From an uncultured Clostridia bacterium (GTDB taxonomy: Bacteria; Bacillota; Clostridia; Lachnospirales; Lachnospiraceae), in NCBI GenBank assembly GCA_946610715.1, contig CAMOCO010000004.1, positions 1 to 36,581 on the forward strand: DNA of 36,581 nucleotides, in the 5' to 3' direction. The notes under the pieces are model-generated. The model saw nothing but the letters and a program-made list of their open reading frames with translations. It made no database searches and had not been told where the DNA came from. Of the stretch, positions 14,885 through 22,858 are shown one piece after another. Position numbers and translations under genes: made by a program. How positions within the stretch are numbered: position 1 is the stretch's first letter; each line of letters begins with the position of its first letter.

Positions 14885-17293
14885 TTATACGTTATGTGCC
14901 TTCATCCATTCAACAGCTGCGCTGTCTCCCTCGTATCTGGTTCCGTCCGGATCAATGATAGTCGGAGTCTGAAGAATGTTCAGTTGTCTTGCTATATCCA
15001 TATTCTGTGAGCAATTTACTTCATTATATTCAAGTCCTGCAAGGCGAAATCTCTGTTCTGCACCCTTGCACTTCGGGCAATGGTCCTTAACATACATTGT
15101 AGGTACACCTGATGCGGTATCGGCAGCTGCTGAAGTCTCCGTCTTCTCATCAGCCTTTGATACAGCTGCATTAGTGATTGTCTCCTCTTTCTCAGGTGCG
15201 GCAGGGCCTTCATGAGTCAGTCTGCTGGCAGCTATATTATATTCTACACGATCCTCAAATTCCTGAGCCTTTCCGTCATTCCAGTTCTGAACCGGTCTGT
15301 AATAGCCTGTAATACGGCTGTATACCTCTGTTTTCTCACCGCAATGAGGACATGTATATACTTCACCTACAAGATATCCATGATTTCTGCATACTGAGTA
15401 TGTAGGAGACATTGTATAATACGGAAGTCTGTAATTCTCGGCAATCTTACGAACAAGTGTTGCTGCAGACTTCCAGTCAGGAAGCTTCTCACCGAGGAAT
15501 GCATGGAATACTGTTCCTGATGTATAAAGTGTCTGAAGCTTATCCTGAACATCCAGAGCTGAGAATATATCATCTGTATATCCTACAGGAAGATGTGATG
15601 AATTTGTATAATATGGTGTTCCTTTCATATTAGCTGTAATAATGTCAGGGAACTGCTCTATATCATGCTTTGCAAAACGGTATGTTGTAGACTCTGCAGG
15701 TGTTGCTTCAAGATTGTACAGATCTCCGTACATTTCCTGATAATCCGAAAGTCTCTCTCTCATATGATTGAGAACATCAACAGCAAACTTCTGTGTCTCT
15801 TCATTTGTAAGATCCTTCTTGAGCCACTTTGCATTAAGTCCTACTTCGTTCATTCCGATAAGACCGATGGTTGAAAAATGATTATCAAATGTTCCGAGAT
15901 ATCTCTTTGTATATGGATAAAGTCCTGTCTCAAGAAGCTTTGTGATAACTGTTCTCTTGGTCTTAAGTGATCTGGCTGAAATATCCATAAGACGATCAAG
16001 TCTTGCATAGAAATCAGCTTCATCCTTAGCAAGATATGCAATACGCGGAAGGTTAATGGTAACAACGCCAACCGATCCTGTTGACTCACCGCTTCCGAAG
16101 AATCCGCCTGACTTCTTGCGAAGTTCTCTGAGGTCAAGTCTGAGACGGCAGCACATACTTCTTACATCACTTGGTTCCATATCGGAATTAATATAATTTG
16201 AAAAATACGGAGTTCCATACTTTGCCGTCATCTCGAAGAGAAGTCTGTTGTTCTCTGTATCATCCCAGTTAAAATCTCTGGTAATCGAATATGTAGGAAT
16301 AGGATACTGGAATCCACGTCCGTTGGCATCACCCTCGATCATTATCTCGATAAACGCCTTGTTGACCATATCCATTTCCTTCTGGCAGTCACCATAGGTA
16401 AAGTCAACCTGTTTTCCGCCTATCCAGCACTGCTCATCCTTCATATCTCTCGGAACTGTCCAGTCCAGAGTAATATTTGTGAAAGGTGACTGTGTACCCC
16501 ATCTTGAAGGAGTATTAACACCGAAGATAAAGGACTGGATACATTGCTTAACTTCTTTCTGTGTAAGGTTATCTATCTTGATAAATGGTGCAAGATAAGT
16601 ATCGAATGAAGAAAATGCCTGAGCTCCTGCCCATTCATTCTGCATGATACCAAGGAAGTTAACCATCTGATTGCAGAGTGTTGAAAGATGTCCTGCAGGT
16701 GCAGATGTAATCTTGCCGGGCACTCCGCCGAGGCCTTCCTGGATAAGCTGCTTAAGTGACCATCCTGCACAATAGCCTGTAAGCATGCTGAGGTCATGAA
16801 TATGAATTGCTGCACTTCTGTGTGCATCTGCAATTTCCTGATCATATATTTCGCTGAGCCAGTAATTTGCTGTAATAGCTCCCGAATTTGAAAGGATAAG
16901 TCCGCCTACACTATATGTAACCGTTGAATTCTCTTTAACTCTCCAGTCATTGATCTGAAGATAATTATCAACTATATCCTTATAGTTAAGCATAGCGTTC
17001 TTAACATTACGAACCTTCTCACGCTGCTTTCTGTAAAGGATATAAGCCTTGGCAACATCAGAATATCCTGCTTCCGAAAGAATCTTCTCAACGCTGTCCT
17101 GTATATCTTCTACGGATATTACTTCGTCCTTGATCTTGCTTTCAAAATCACTTGTTACTCTGAGCGCCAGCATATCAACAATGCTTGGATGATACTGCTT
17201 CTCACATCCGATAAACGCTTTTTCAATTGCAGCACTGATTTTGGATACATCAAAATCAACTACTACTCCGTCCCTTTTCATTACGCGGTACAT
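14885..17293 (-). CDS. nrdD: Anaerobic (class III) ribonucleoside-triphosphate reductase with C-terminal glutaredoxin-like domain
   Basis: NrdD reduces NTPs to dNTPs with a glycyl radical made by NrdG. The 802-residue protein has an N-terminal ATP-cone (about 1-95), active-site Cys175 in TGYCAGWSL, a finger-loop cysteine pair C381-C382 (SMCCRLRLDLRE), a zinc site (C635, H638, C648, C651) and the glycyl radical Gly663 in RITGYYRP. After a low-complexity Ala/Glu/Lys/Thr linker (about 695-729) comes an extra redoxin domain: MYVKDHCPKCKG with C739 and C742, and the cis-Pro motif QTPTI around 776-780. The fused CxxC domain suggests thiol reduction of the active site rather than formate, an inference. 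The start at 17293 follows GGAGG by 8 bases; upstream in-frame codons overlap the promoter. Two NrdR boxes control it. Confidence 0.95.
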   Translation of the reverse strand: MYRVMKRDGVVVDFDVSKISAAIEKAFIGCEKQYHPSIVDMLALRVTSDFESKIKDEVISVEDIQDSVEKILSEAGYSDVAKAYILYRKQREKVRNVKNAMLNYKDIVDNYLQINDWRVKENSTVTYSVGGLILSNSGAITANYWLSEIYDQEIADAHRSAAIHIHDLSMLTGYCAGWSLKQLIQEGLGGVPGKITSAPAGHLSTLCNQMVNFLGIMQNEWAGAQAFSSFDTYLAPFIKIDNLTQKEVKQCIQSFIFGVNTPSRWGTQSPFTNITLDWTVPRDMKDEQCWIGGKQVDFTYGDCQKEMDMVNKAFIEIMIEGDANGRGFQYPIPTYSITRDFNWDDTENNRLLFEMTAKYGTPYFSNYINSDMEPSDVRSMCCRLRLDLRELRKKSGGFFGSGESTGSVGVVTINLPRIAYLAKDEADFYARLDRLMDISARSLKTKRTVITKLLETGLYPYTKRYLGTFDNHFSTIGLIGMNEVGLNAKWLKKDLTNEETQKFAVDVLNHMRERLSDYQEMYGDLYNLEATPAESTTYRFAKHDIEQFPDIITANMKGTPYYTNSSHLPVGYTDDIFSALDVQDKLQTLYTSGTVFHAFLGEKLPDWKSAATLVRKIAENYRLPYYTMSPTYSVCRNHGYLVGEVYTCPHCGEKTEVYSRITGYYRPVQNWNDGKAQEFEDRVEYNIAASRLTHEGPAAPEKEETITNAAVSKADEKTETSAAADTASGVPTMYVKDHCPKCKGAEQRFRLAGLEYNEVNCSQNMDIARQLNILQTPTIIDPDGTRYEGDSAAVEWMKAHNV

Positions 17294-17349
17294 ATGTGGT
17301 TCCTCCCCCAATATTTTAATTATTATTTTTTCGTTACGTGGTATATTCA

Positions 17350-17377
17350 ATAATACCATCAAAATTCGAAATGTCAA
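17350..17377 (-). promoter_or_regulatory. nrdD promoter
   Basis: On the minus strand TTGACA (17377-17372), 16-base spacer, TATTAT (17355-17350). The -35 is the inner end of the proximal NrdR box, so repressor binding would exclude RNA polymerase. Confidence 0.7.
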
Positions 17378-17419
17378 TATCTAGTATTCATTTTTTTATA
17401 AAAACACTAGATATTGTTA
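17372..17419 (-). promoter_or_regulatory. Pair of NrdR boxes
   Basis: ATACTAGATATTGACA (minus strand, 17387-17372) and ACACTAGATATTGTTA (plus strand, 17404-17419) both fit the NrdR-box pattern acaCwAtATaTwGtgt in the core. Box starts are 32 bp apart, three helical turns, the canonical spacing for this dATP/ATP-sensing repressor of ribonucleotide reductase genes. The nrdR gene itself is not in the window. Confidence 0.8.
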
Positions 17420-17474
17420 TTTTTCACCAAATTCGAAAATCTGTTTTTCGGTGCCCGCGCCCCCTGAAATGCCG

Positions 17475-17501
17475 AAAAAACCGCGGTTTTTACACCGCGG
17501 T
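17475..17501 (-). terminator. Terminator of the pgeF-PPK2-nrdG transcript
   Basis: Minus-strand ACCGCGGT (17501-17494), loop GTAAAA, ACCGCGGT (17487-17480), then a TTTTTT tract ending near 17475. It lies 10 bases after the nrdG stop and before the nrdD promoter, separating nrdG and nrdD transcription. Confidence 0.85.
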
Positions 17502-17511
17502 CAGTTCTTTT

Positions 17512-18201
17512 TTATACACCTCTCAACTCAGCTGTCCCCACATATGGTTGTACAATATGTATATATTCTTTCATCTCTTTTTCGCTTCTCGGTTCAAGTC
17601 CGGCAAAAGGAACTGTCTCCCTGTCCACAAATTGCTGGAGAAAATATCTGTCCGCTCCCCGGATCCACTTTCCTATACCGATAAAACTGTCTTTGTCATG
17701 AAACTGCTTCACCACTGTGGTTCTGAATTCATATTCCACTTTTCCTTCCAGCAGAAATCTTATACTCTCATCAATTTTATCAGTCCCGAATCCCGGTATC
17801 CCTATAGTTTCTCCGTATCTCTCTCTGCAGTTTTTTACATCCATGGCCACATAGTCAATAAGTCTTTCACTTACCAGTCTCTTTAGAACATCAGGATGAT
17901 TTCCGGTCGTATCAAGTTTTATCTTAAAACCCATATCCCGTATTTTCTCTATGAATTCCGGAAGCTCCCGCCTTAATGTCGGCTCGCCGCCGGTTATTAC
18001 CACACCGTCAAGTATACCGGTTCTGGTCTTCAGAAAATCTGTAAGCTCCACATCATCCATAACGGCAGGGGCATTCATATCCAGCAGTTCCGAATTATGG
18101 CAGAATGGGCATCTGAAATCACACCCTCCCAGAAATACAGTACAAGCCACCCTGCCGGGAAAATCAAGCAATGTCATCTTTTGAAGTCCGTGAATTTTCA
18201 T
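17512..18201 (-). CDS. nrdG: Anaerobic ribonucleotide reductase activating protein, radical SAM
   Basis: A 229-residue radical SAM enzyme that installs the glycyl radical on NrdD. The cluster motif is GGCDFRCPFCHN with C27, C31 and C34 (CxxxCxxC). VVITGGEPTL near 67-76 is the SAM-contacting GGE motif. It is longer than E. coli NrdG (about 154) and of the NrdG2-like type common in Firmicutes and archaea. Its ATG directly follows the PPK2 stop codon (TAAATG), implying translational coupling. It is in a separate transcription unit from nrdD, the reverse of the usual nrdDG order. Confidence 0.94.
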   Translation of the reverse strand: MKIHGLQKMTLLDFPGRVACTVFLGGCDFRCPFCHNSELLDMNAPAVMDDVELTDFLKTRTGILDGVVITGGEPTLRRELPEFIEKIRDMGFKIKLDTTGNHPDVLKRLVSERLIDYVAMDVKNCRERYGETIGIPGFGTDKIDESIRFLLEGKVEYEFRTTVVKQFHDKDSFIGIGKWIRGADRYFLQQFVDRETVPFAGLEPRSEKEMKEYIHIVQPYVGTAELRGV

Positions 18202-19686
18202 TTATTTCAGCTCCTTTAACTTATCCTCAATAGCCTTGATGATAATCTTAAGAGCTTTGATCCTTGCATAGTGTTTATCATTTGATTCAAGGATATGCCA
18301 CGGCGCAAATTTGGTGCTGGTCTTTTCCAGCATTTCATCAACAGCTTCCTCATACTGATCCCATTTTTCTCTGTTGCGCCAGTCTTCATCAGTTATTTTC
18401 CACTGCTTCTCCGGAGTATTCTGTCTGTCGGTAAATCTTGCAAGCTGAGTATCCTTATCGATATGAACCCAGAACTTGATTATAACTGCATTCCAGTCAG
18501 CCAGCTCTTTTTCAAATTCATTTATTTCATTATATGCTCTCTGCCAGTCATTTTCTGAGCAGAAGCCTTCCAGGCGTTCTACCATGACTCTTCCGTACCA
18601 GGTCCTGTCAAATATTGCAATATGTCCGTCCTTCGGAAGTCTGTTCCAGAATCTCCACAGATAATGTCTTGCCTTTTCAGCCGGCTCCGGGCTGGCGATA
18701 GGATGAACCTCATAACCTCTCGGATCAAGAGCCGCTGCCACACGCTTGATATTTCCGCCTTTACCTGCCGCATCCCAGCCTTCATATGCAATGATTACAG
18801 GTATTTTCTTATGGTATATCTCATTATGCAGCTCACTGAGTCTCTCCTGAAGCTTATCAAGTTCTTTCTTGTAATCTTCTTCTTTAATAGTCTTATCAAG
18901 ATTTACTTCAGACAGCTTCGGCATTTTCTTCATGGAAAATGTATTCTGCAGCATAGGTGCCTTCTGATGTGTCTGGGCGTTTGCCAGGGCTGTATCGATA
19001 CTGTCAATAAGTATCTCCGTCATCTGAAGCTCCGACCACTTTTTACTTACAGCATCAATAAAATACCATGGTGCAACAAATTGATTTGTAGTTTCAATAT
19101 ATTCATCATATACATCAAGGCACTTATCATAATGCTTATTCTGCCATTTATCCTTTTTGGATACGCGCCAGCTGGTATTTTCATTTTTTTCCAGTTCGAC
19201 AAGTCTCTTTTTCTGAGTCTTCTCATCAATATGGAAAAACAGTTTCACAACAAGATAGCCGTTATCATTCAGCTGTCTCTCAAATCTTTTAATACTGGTA
19301 AGGTGGGATTTATACTCCTTCTCACTTATCTCCTCATGAAGAAACATGGACGTTACTTCTCCCATCCAGCTTCCGTCAAAAAATGAAATGGCTCCTTCCT
19401 TCGGAATCCTTACAAAGTAGCGATACAGAAACGGCTTTCTTTTTTCTTCATCCGTTGGAGCCGTAAGTGTTTCACATTTAAAAAATCTGGGATCAAGATT
19501 TTTAATGACCCTTCCGAGAACACTTCCCTTGCCTGCTGCCCCCCAGCCATCCATGATTACAAGAACCGGCAGCTTCTTCTCTTTAATCATCATCTGTCTC
19601 ACTGCCAGTTCCGCTCTCGCTTTTTCAAGTCTTTCCGCCAGCACCTCATCATCCGGCTTTTCTTCTTTTACCCATTCCTTTAACAT
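18202..19686 (-). CDS. Tandem-domain polyphosphate kinase 2 (polyphosphate:AMP phosphotransferase type)
   Basis: A 494-residue protein with two PPK2 domains, as in class II polyphosphate:AMP phosphotransferase, which makes ADP from AMP and polyphosphate. Domain 1 (about 40-235) has Walker A GWGAAGKG at 47-54, but its second motif reads FFDGSW at 102-107. Domain 2 (about 290-490) has YEGWDAAGKG (301-310) and IFDRTWYGR with Asp360 and Arg361, the full catalytic form. Domain 1 is thus probably structural, as known for this class. The start has AAGGAGG. It follows pgeF by 40 bases and is fused translationally to nrdG (TAAATG). Confidence 0.93.
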   Translation of the reverse strand: MLKEWVKEEKPDDEVLAERLEKARAELAVRQMMIKEKKLPVLVIMDGWGAAGKGSVLGRVIKNLDPRFFKCETLTAPTDEEKRKPFLYRYFVRIPKEGAISFFDGSWMGEVTSMFLHEEISEKEYKSHLTSIKRFERQLNDNGYLVVKLFFHIDEKTQKKRLVELEKNENTSWRVSKKDKWQNKHYDKCLDVYDEYIETTNQFVAPWYFIDAVSKKWSELQMTEILIDSIDTALANAQTHQKAPMLQNTFSMKKMPKLSEVNLDKTIKEEDYKKELDKLQERLSELHNEIYHKKIPVIIAYEGWDAAGKGGNIKRVAAALDPRGYEVHPIASPEPAEKARHYLWRFWNRLPKDGHIAIFDRTWYGRVMVERLEGFCSENDWQRAYNEINEFEKELADWNAVIIKFWVHIDKDTQLARFTDRQNTPEKQWKITDEDWRNREKWDQYEEAVDEMLEKTSTKFAPWHILESNDKHYARIKALKIIIKAIEDKLKELK

Positions 19687-19726
19687 ATACCTTCCTCCTT
19701 ATAGATATCCTCTGTCAGTAATACTT

Positions 19727-20614
19727 TCACAATGAAATGATACCGCAATTCAGACCCCTTTTCCCACCTGTTGCTCTGTGCGAATGAAATATATCCGAAT
19801 TGCAGATGGTACAAATTCCCATCACGGAAATATGTTCTTCCTTAACTCCTGCGGATAAAAGCATTTTCCTATTTGCTTCCCACAGACTTAACATATATTT
19901 TCTGTCATTTTCTCCCATGGCACTTTCATTAACCTTTTGCTCCACAGGACTGATTATCCCCGGATCTTCCCCGAATACTTTTTTAAATTCACCGGCAACC
20001 TTCTCGTCAACTTCATAACAGCATTTTCCGGCAGATGGTCCTATAGCAACATAAATATCCGCGGGATCACAGCCATAGTCTGATCTGAATGTTTCGATCA
20101 TTTTGGATGCAATGCCTCCTATAGTACCGCGCCAGCCTCCGTGAGCGGTTCCTATAACCCCTTTTACCGTATCCGCAAAAAGCATGGGAACACAATCAGC
20201 CCCATAAACTATGAGGGGTATATTTGCCTTATCCGTAATCTGTCCGTCTACCGATGTGGCACGAAGTTCCTTCAGGATTCCGCTCCCCGCATCCGCTTCG
20301 TCTATTTTCCTGATATAAGTTTCATGCACCTGATGAGGCGAAGAAATTCTTGTCCAGTCAATTCCTATGGCATTCCCCAGAAGCTCATAATTTTTTAATA
20401 CATGCTCCCTGTCATCACCTATCAGGAGTCCCACACTCATATCAGCATATATCCCCCGGCTGACGCCGCCCAGTCTTGTTGAAAAGCCGTGCCTTACGCC
20501 TTCCAGTCCCTGCAGCAGTCTGCTCCTTATAACGGGAACATTATCCGTTACGGATACATCGACTTCATCATACTTTTTTACTCTTTTCAAAAAATCATCC
20601 ACGGAAACAGACAC
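19727..20614 (-). CDS. pgeF: YfiH/PgeF family protein (DUF152, purine nucleoside phosphorylase-like)
   Basis: A 295-residue protein of the former multicopper 'laccase domain' family. Signatures are GFSTRLGGVS at 43-52, SPHQVHE around 92-98, YGADCVPML around 138-145 (Cys141), and AHGGWRGT at 157-164 (His158); AIGPSAGKCCYEV follows. Characterised members show purine nucleoside phosphorylase, adenosine deaminase or peptidoglycan-editing activity with zinc. Translation begins at GTG 20614 with GGGAGGG 11 bases upstream; no in-frame ATG fits better. It heads the operon pgeF-PPK2-nrdG. Confidence 0.92.
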   Translation of the reverse strand: MSVSVDDFLKRVKKYDEVDVSVTDNVPVIRSRLLQGLEGVRHGFSTRLGGVSRGIYADMSVGLLIGDDREHVLKNYELLGNAIGIDWTRISSPHQVHETYIRKIDEADAGSGILKELRATSVDGQITDKANIPLIVYGADCVPMLFADTVKGVIGTAHGGWRGTIGGIASKMIETFRSDYGCDPADIYVAIGPSAGKCCYEVDEKVAGEFKKVFGEDPGIISPVEQKVNESAMGENDRKYMLSLWEANRKMLLSAGVKEEHISVMGICTICNSDIFHSHRATGGKRGLNCGIISL

Positions 20615-20667
20615 TTAACACTTATCCCTCCCAAAACTCCGTTTTCATAACGCACCATCATAATTTT

Positions 20668-20696
20668 ATTGTATTCACTTTAATAATCAAATGCAA
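20668..20696 (-). promoter_or_regulatory. Promoter of pgeF-PPK2-nrdG
   Basis: On the minus strand TTGCAT (20696-20691), 17-base spacer, TACAAT (20673-20668). Leader of about 47 bases to the GTG start. Confidence 0.65.
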
Positions 20697-20708
20697 ATAA
20701 TTTTCAGC

Positions 20709-20738
20709 AAAAAAAGAACCACCGGCTGCCGATGGTCC
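20709..20738 (-). terminator. Terminator of the hsp20 gene
   Basis: Minus-strand GGACCATCGG, loop CAG, CCGGTGGTTC form a 10-bp stem with two G-U pairs, followed by TTTTTTT. It lies 20 bases after the hsp20 stop. Confidence 0.87.
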
Positions 20739-20757
20739 CTTATTTGCTGAAGTGACA

Positions 20758-21204
20758 TTACTCAATATCGATTATGTCGATTTTATCTTCTGCAGGTTTC
20801 TCAGGAAGTTTCGGAATATCCATAGTGAGAACCCCATTTGCAAATCTCGCCTTGATGTCTTCCTTGGTCATGTCCTTTCCTACATAAAAGCGTCTGGACA
20901 TCTTTCCGTAATAACGTTCCTTACGGATGAACTTTACGCCCTCATCCTTCTCTTCGTTATTCTCATTTCTCTCTGCGTTTATCACAAGGTAGCCTTCTTT
21001 AAGTTCAACCTTAACATCGTCCTTGGTAAATCCCGGGAGCTCCATATCCAGCTGATACTTATCATCATATTCCTTTATATCTGTGATCATTCTGCCGGTA
21101 AGAGGATGTGCCTCAGCCTTTGTCTTTACATCATATGGATATTTGAAAATCCCGTCGAGAAGATCTTCTACAAAACTGTCATTAAATAATGTTGGATAAT
21201 ACAT
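20758..21204 (-). CDS. Hsp20/alpha-crystallin small heat shock protein
   Basis: A 148-residue ATP-independent chaperone. The alpha-crystallin domain spans about 38-135: YQLDMELPGFTKDDVKVELK, YLVINAER, GKMSRRFYVG and the typical A-x-x-x-N-GVLTM-IP motif (ARFANGVLTMDIPK). The N-terminus is short and hydrophobic, with the YYPTLFND start seen in clostridial members; the C-terminus lacks a clear I-x-I/V until IDIIDI near the end. ATG 21204 is chosen (GGGG 9 bases upstream); a TTG two codons earlier would be the alternative. Expression is controlled by a perfect CIRCE. Confidence 0.94.
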   Translation of the reverse strand: MYYPTLFNDSFVEDLLDGIFKYPYDVKTKAEAHPLTGRMITDIKEYDDKYQLDMELPGFTKDDVKVELKEGYLVINAERNENNEEKDEGVKFIRKERYYGKMSRRFYVGKDMTKEDIKARFANGVLTMDIPKLPEKPAEDKIDIIDIE

Positions 21205-21256
21205 AATCAAATCCCCTTTCTATATAATAATTAGGTTATTTCTTAACTCTGATCAT

Positions 21257-21285
21257 ATATTACCACTCTGTTAGCACTCTGTCAA
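21257..21285 (-). promoter_or_regulatory. hsp20 promoter
   Basis: On the minus strand TTGACA (21285-21280), 17-base spacer, TAATAT (21262-21257). The -35 is the last six bases of the CIRCE spacer. Confidence 0.82.
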
Positions 21286-21297
21286 GGTGAGTGCTAA
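21271..21297 (-). promoter_or_regulatory. CIRCE element (HrcA operator)
   Basis: TTAGCACTC (21271-21279), nine-base spacer, GAGTGCTAA (21289-21297): a perfect match to the HrcA-binding inverted repeat. It surrounds the -35 of the hsp20 promoter, so HrcA would repress it until heat or misfolded protein titrates GroEL. hrcA is not in the window. Confidence 0.95.
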
Positions 21298-21351
21298 CAA
21301 CTCTTTGTGAAGTTTTTGTGTCCTGCTAATATTTTGCCCTGTTTCTTCCGA

Positions 21352-22836
21352 TCAGGTGTGGAACAGCTTTTTATTCTGATATCTGGGCTCACAGGTAAGA
21401 TTCACGCCCAGCTTCTTAAATACTCCCACATCCACCTGGGAAAGGATAACCGACGAATGAACCTCCGTTCCCGCCAGCTTAGGCAGCTGCGCATATGCTT
21501 CCTTCGCAGCAGGATTCGTCAGTGCTTCTATAGATAAAGCAATCAGTATTTCGTCTATATGCAGTAAAGGATTATGATTTCCGAGATATCTGACCTTAAG
21601 ATCCATAATAGGTTCTATAACCTGCGGAGAGATAAGCTTTACGGAATCCTCAATTCCCGCCAGATACTTTAATGCATTCAGAATAAGCGCAGAAGAAGCT
21701 CCCAGCAGAGATGATGTCTTTCCCGTCATTATGGTTCCGTCGGGAAGTTCCATGGCTGCGGCGGGATTTCCCGTCTCTTCCGCTCTTACATTGGCAGCCG
21801 CAACAACTGATCTGTTGCCGATGGATACACCTGCCTTTTCCATCAGAAGCTTGGTTTTATTTACCACTGTATCTGACGCTTCGCCCTTTCTTCTGTCACA
21901 CATAGCCTGATAATAACGTCTTATTATCTCCTGATTGGCTGCTGTCTTACATGCTTCATCATCGGTTATACAGTAACCCGCCATATTTACTCCCATATCA
22001 GTAGGTGATTTATAAGGACTGGTTCCTGAAATCTTTTCAAACATTGTTTTCAGTACAGGAAATACCTCCACATCCCTGTTGTAATTTACAACTGTATCTC
22101 CATATGCTTCAAGATGCCACGGATCGATCATATTTACATCATTAAGATCTGCTGTGGCCGCTTCATATGCAAGATTTACCGGGTGGTTAAGAGGAATATT
22201 CCAGATGGGAAATGTCTCGAACTTGGCATATCCGGCCTTTACGCCCCTCTTTTGCTCATGATAAAGCTGTGAAAGACAGGTTGCCATCTTGCCGCTTCCC
22301 GGACCCGGTGCAGTTACAACAACCAGTGGTCTGGAAGTCTCAATATAATCATTTCTTCCGAACCCTTCATCACTTACAATCTTGGGAATATCAGAAGGAT
22401 AGTCCTCTATCGGATAATGTCTGTATACCTTAAGTCCCAGAGCTTTAAGCTTCTTCTCATAAGCAACTGCGGAAGGCTGTTCAGAGAACTGCGTCATAAC
22501 AACGCTTCCTACATAAAGTCCGTTATTTGTAAATGCATCGATAAGTCTGAGAAGATCCATATCATATGTAATACCGATATCCCCTCTGACTTTATTTTTC
22601 TCTATATCTCCTGCCTTGATGGCAATAACCACCTCAGTCTGATCCTTCAGCTGCTTCAGCATTGTAATCTTGGAATCAGGCTTAAATCCCGGGAGAACTC
22701 TCGATGCATGATAATCATCAAAGAGTTTTCCGCCGAATTCAAGATACAGCTTTCCGCCAAACTGGCTGATCCTCTCTTTAATATGTTTCGACTGCATATC
22801 AAGATATTTATCATTGTCGAATCCTATACGTGTCAC
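21352..22836 (-). CDS. DUF1846 / UPF0371 family protein
   Basis: A 494-residue protein of a conserved family of unknown function, widespread in Firmicutes and of the usual length (about 495-500). It shows a glycine-rich loop APGPGSGK at 176-183, resembling a P-loop, and long conserved stretches such as YAKFETFPIWNIPLNHPVN and PTDMGVNMAGY. No established reaction is assigned to it. Translation starts at GTG 22836 with AGGAGG 8 bases upstream. It is the last gene of the acyltransferase/hydrolase cluster, 22 bases after the GH-like gene; no terminator is visible before the hsp20 control region. Confidence 0.9.
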   Translation of the reverse strand: MTRIGFDNDKYLDMQSKHIKERISQFGGKLYLEFGGKLFDDYHASRVLPGFKPDSKITMLKQLKDQTEVVIAIKAGDIEKNKVRGDIGITYDMDLLRLIDAFTNNGLYVGSVVMTQFSEQPSAVAYEKKLKALGLKVYRHYPIEDYPSDIPKIVSDEGFGRNDYIETSRPLVVVTAPGPGSGKMATCLSQLYHEQKRGVKAGYAKFETFPIWNIPLNHPVNLAYEAATADLNDVNMIDPWHLEAYGDTVVNYNRDVEVFPVLKTMFEKISGTSPYKSPTDMGVNMAGYCITDDEACKTAANQEIIRRYYQAMCDRRKGEASDTVVNKTKLLMEKAGVSIGNRSVVAAANVRAEETGNPAAAMELPDGTIMTGKTSSLLGASSALILNALKYLAGIEDSVKLISPQVIEPIMDLKVRYLGNHNPLLHIDEILIALSIEALTNPAAKEAYAQLPKLAGTEVHSSVILSQVDVGVFKKLGVNLTCEPRYQNKKLFHT

Positions 22837-22858
22837 TTCTATAACCTCCTTCTGTCCC

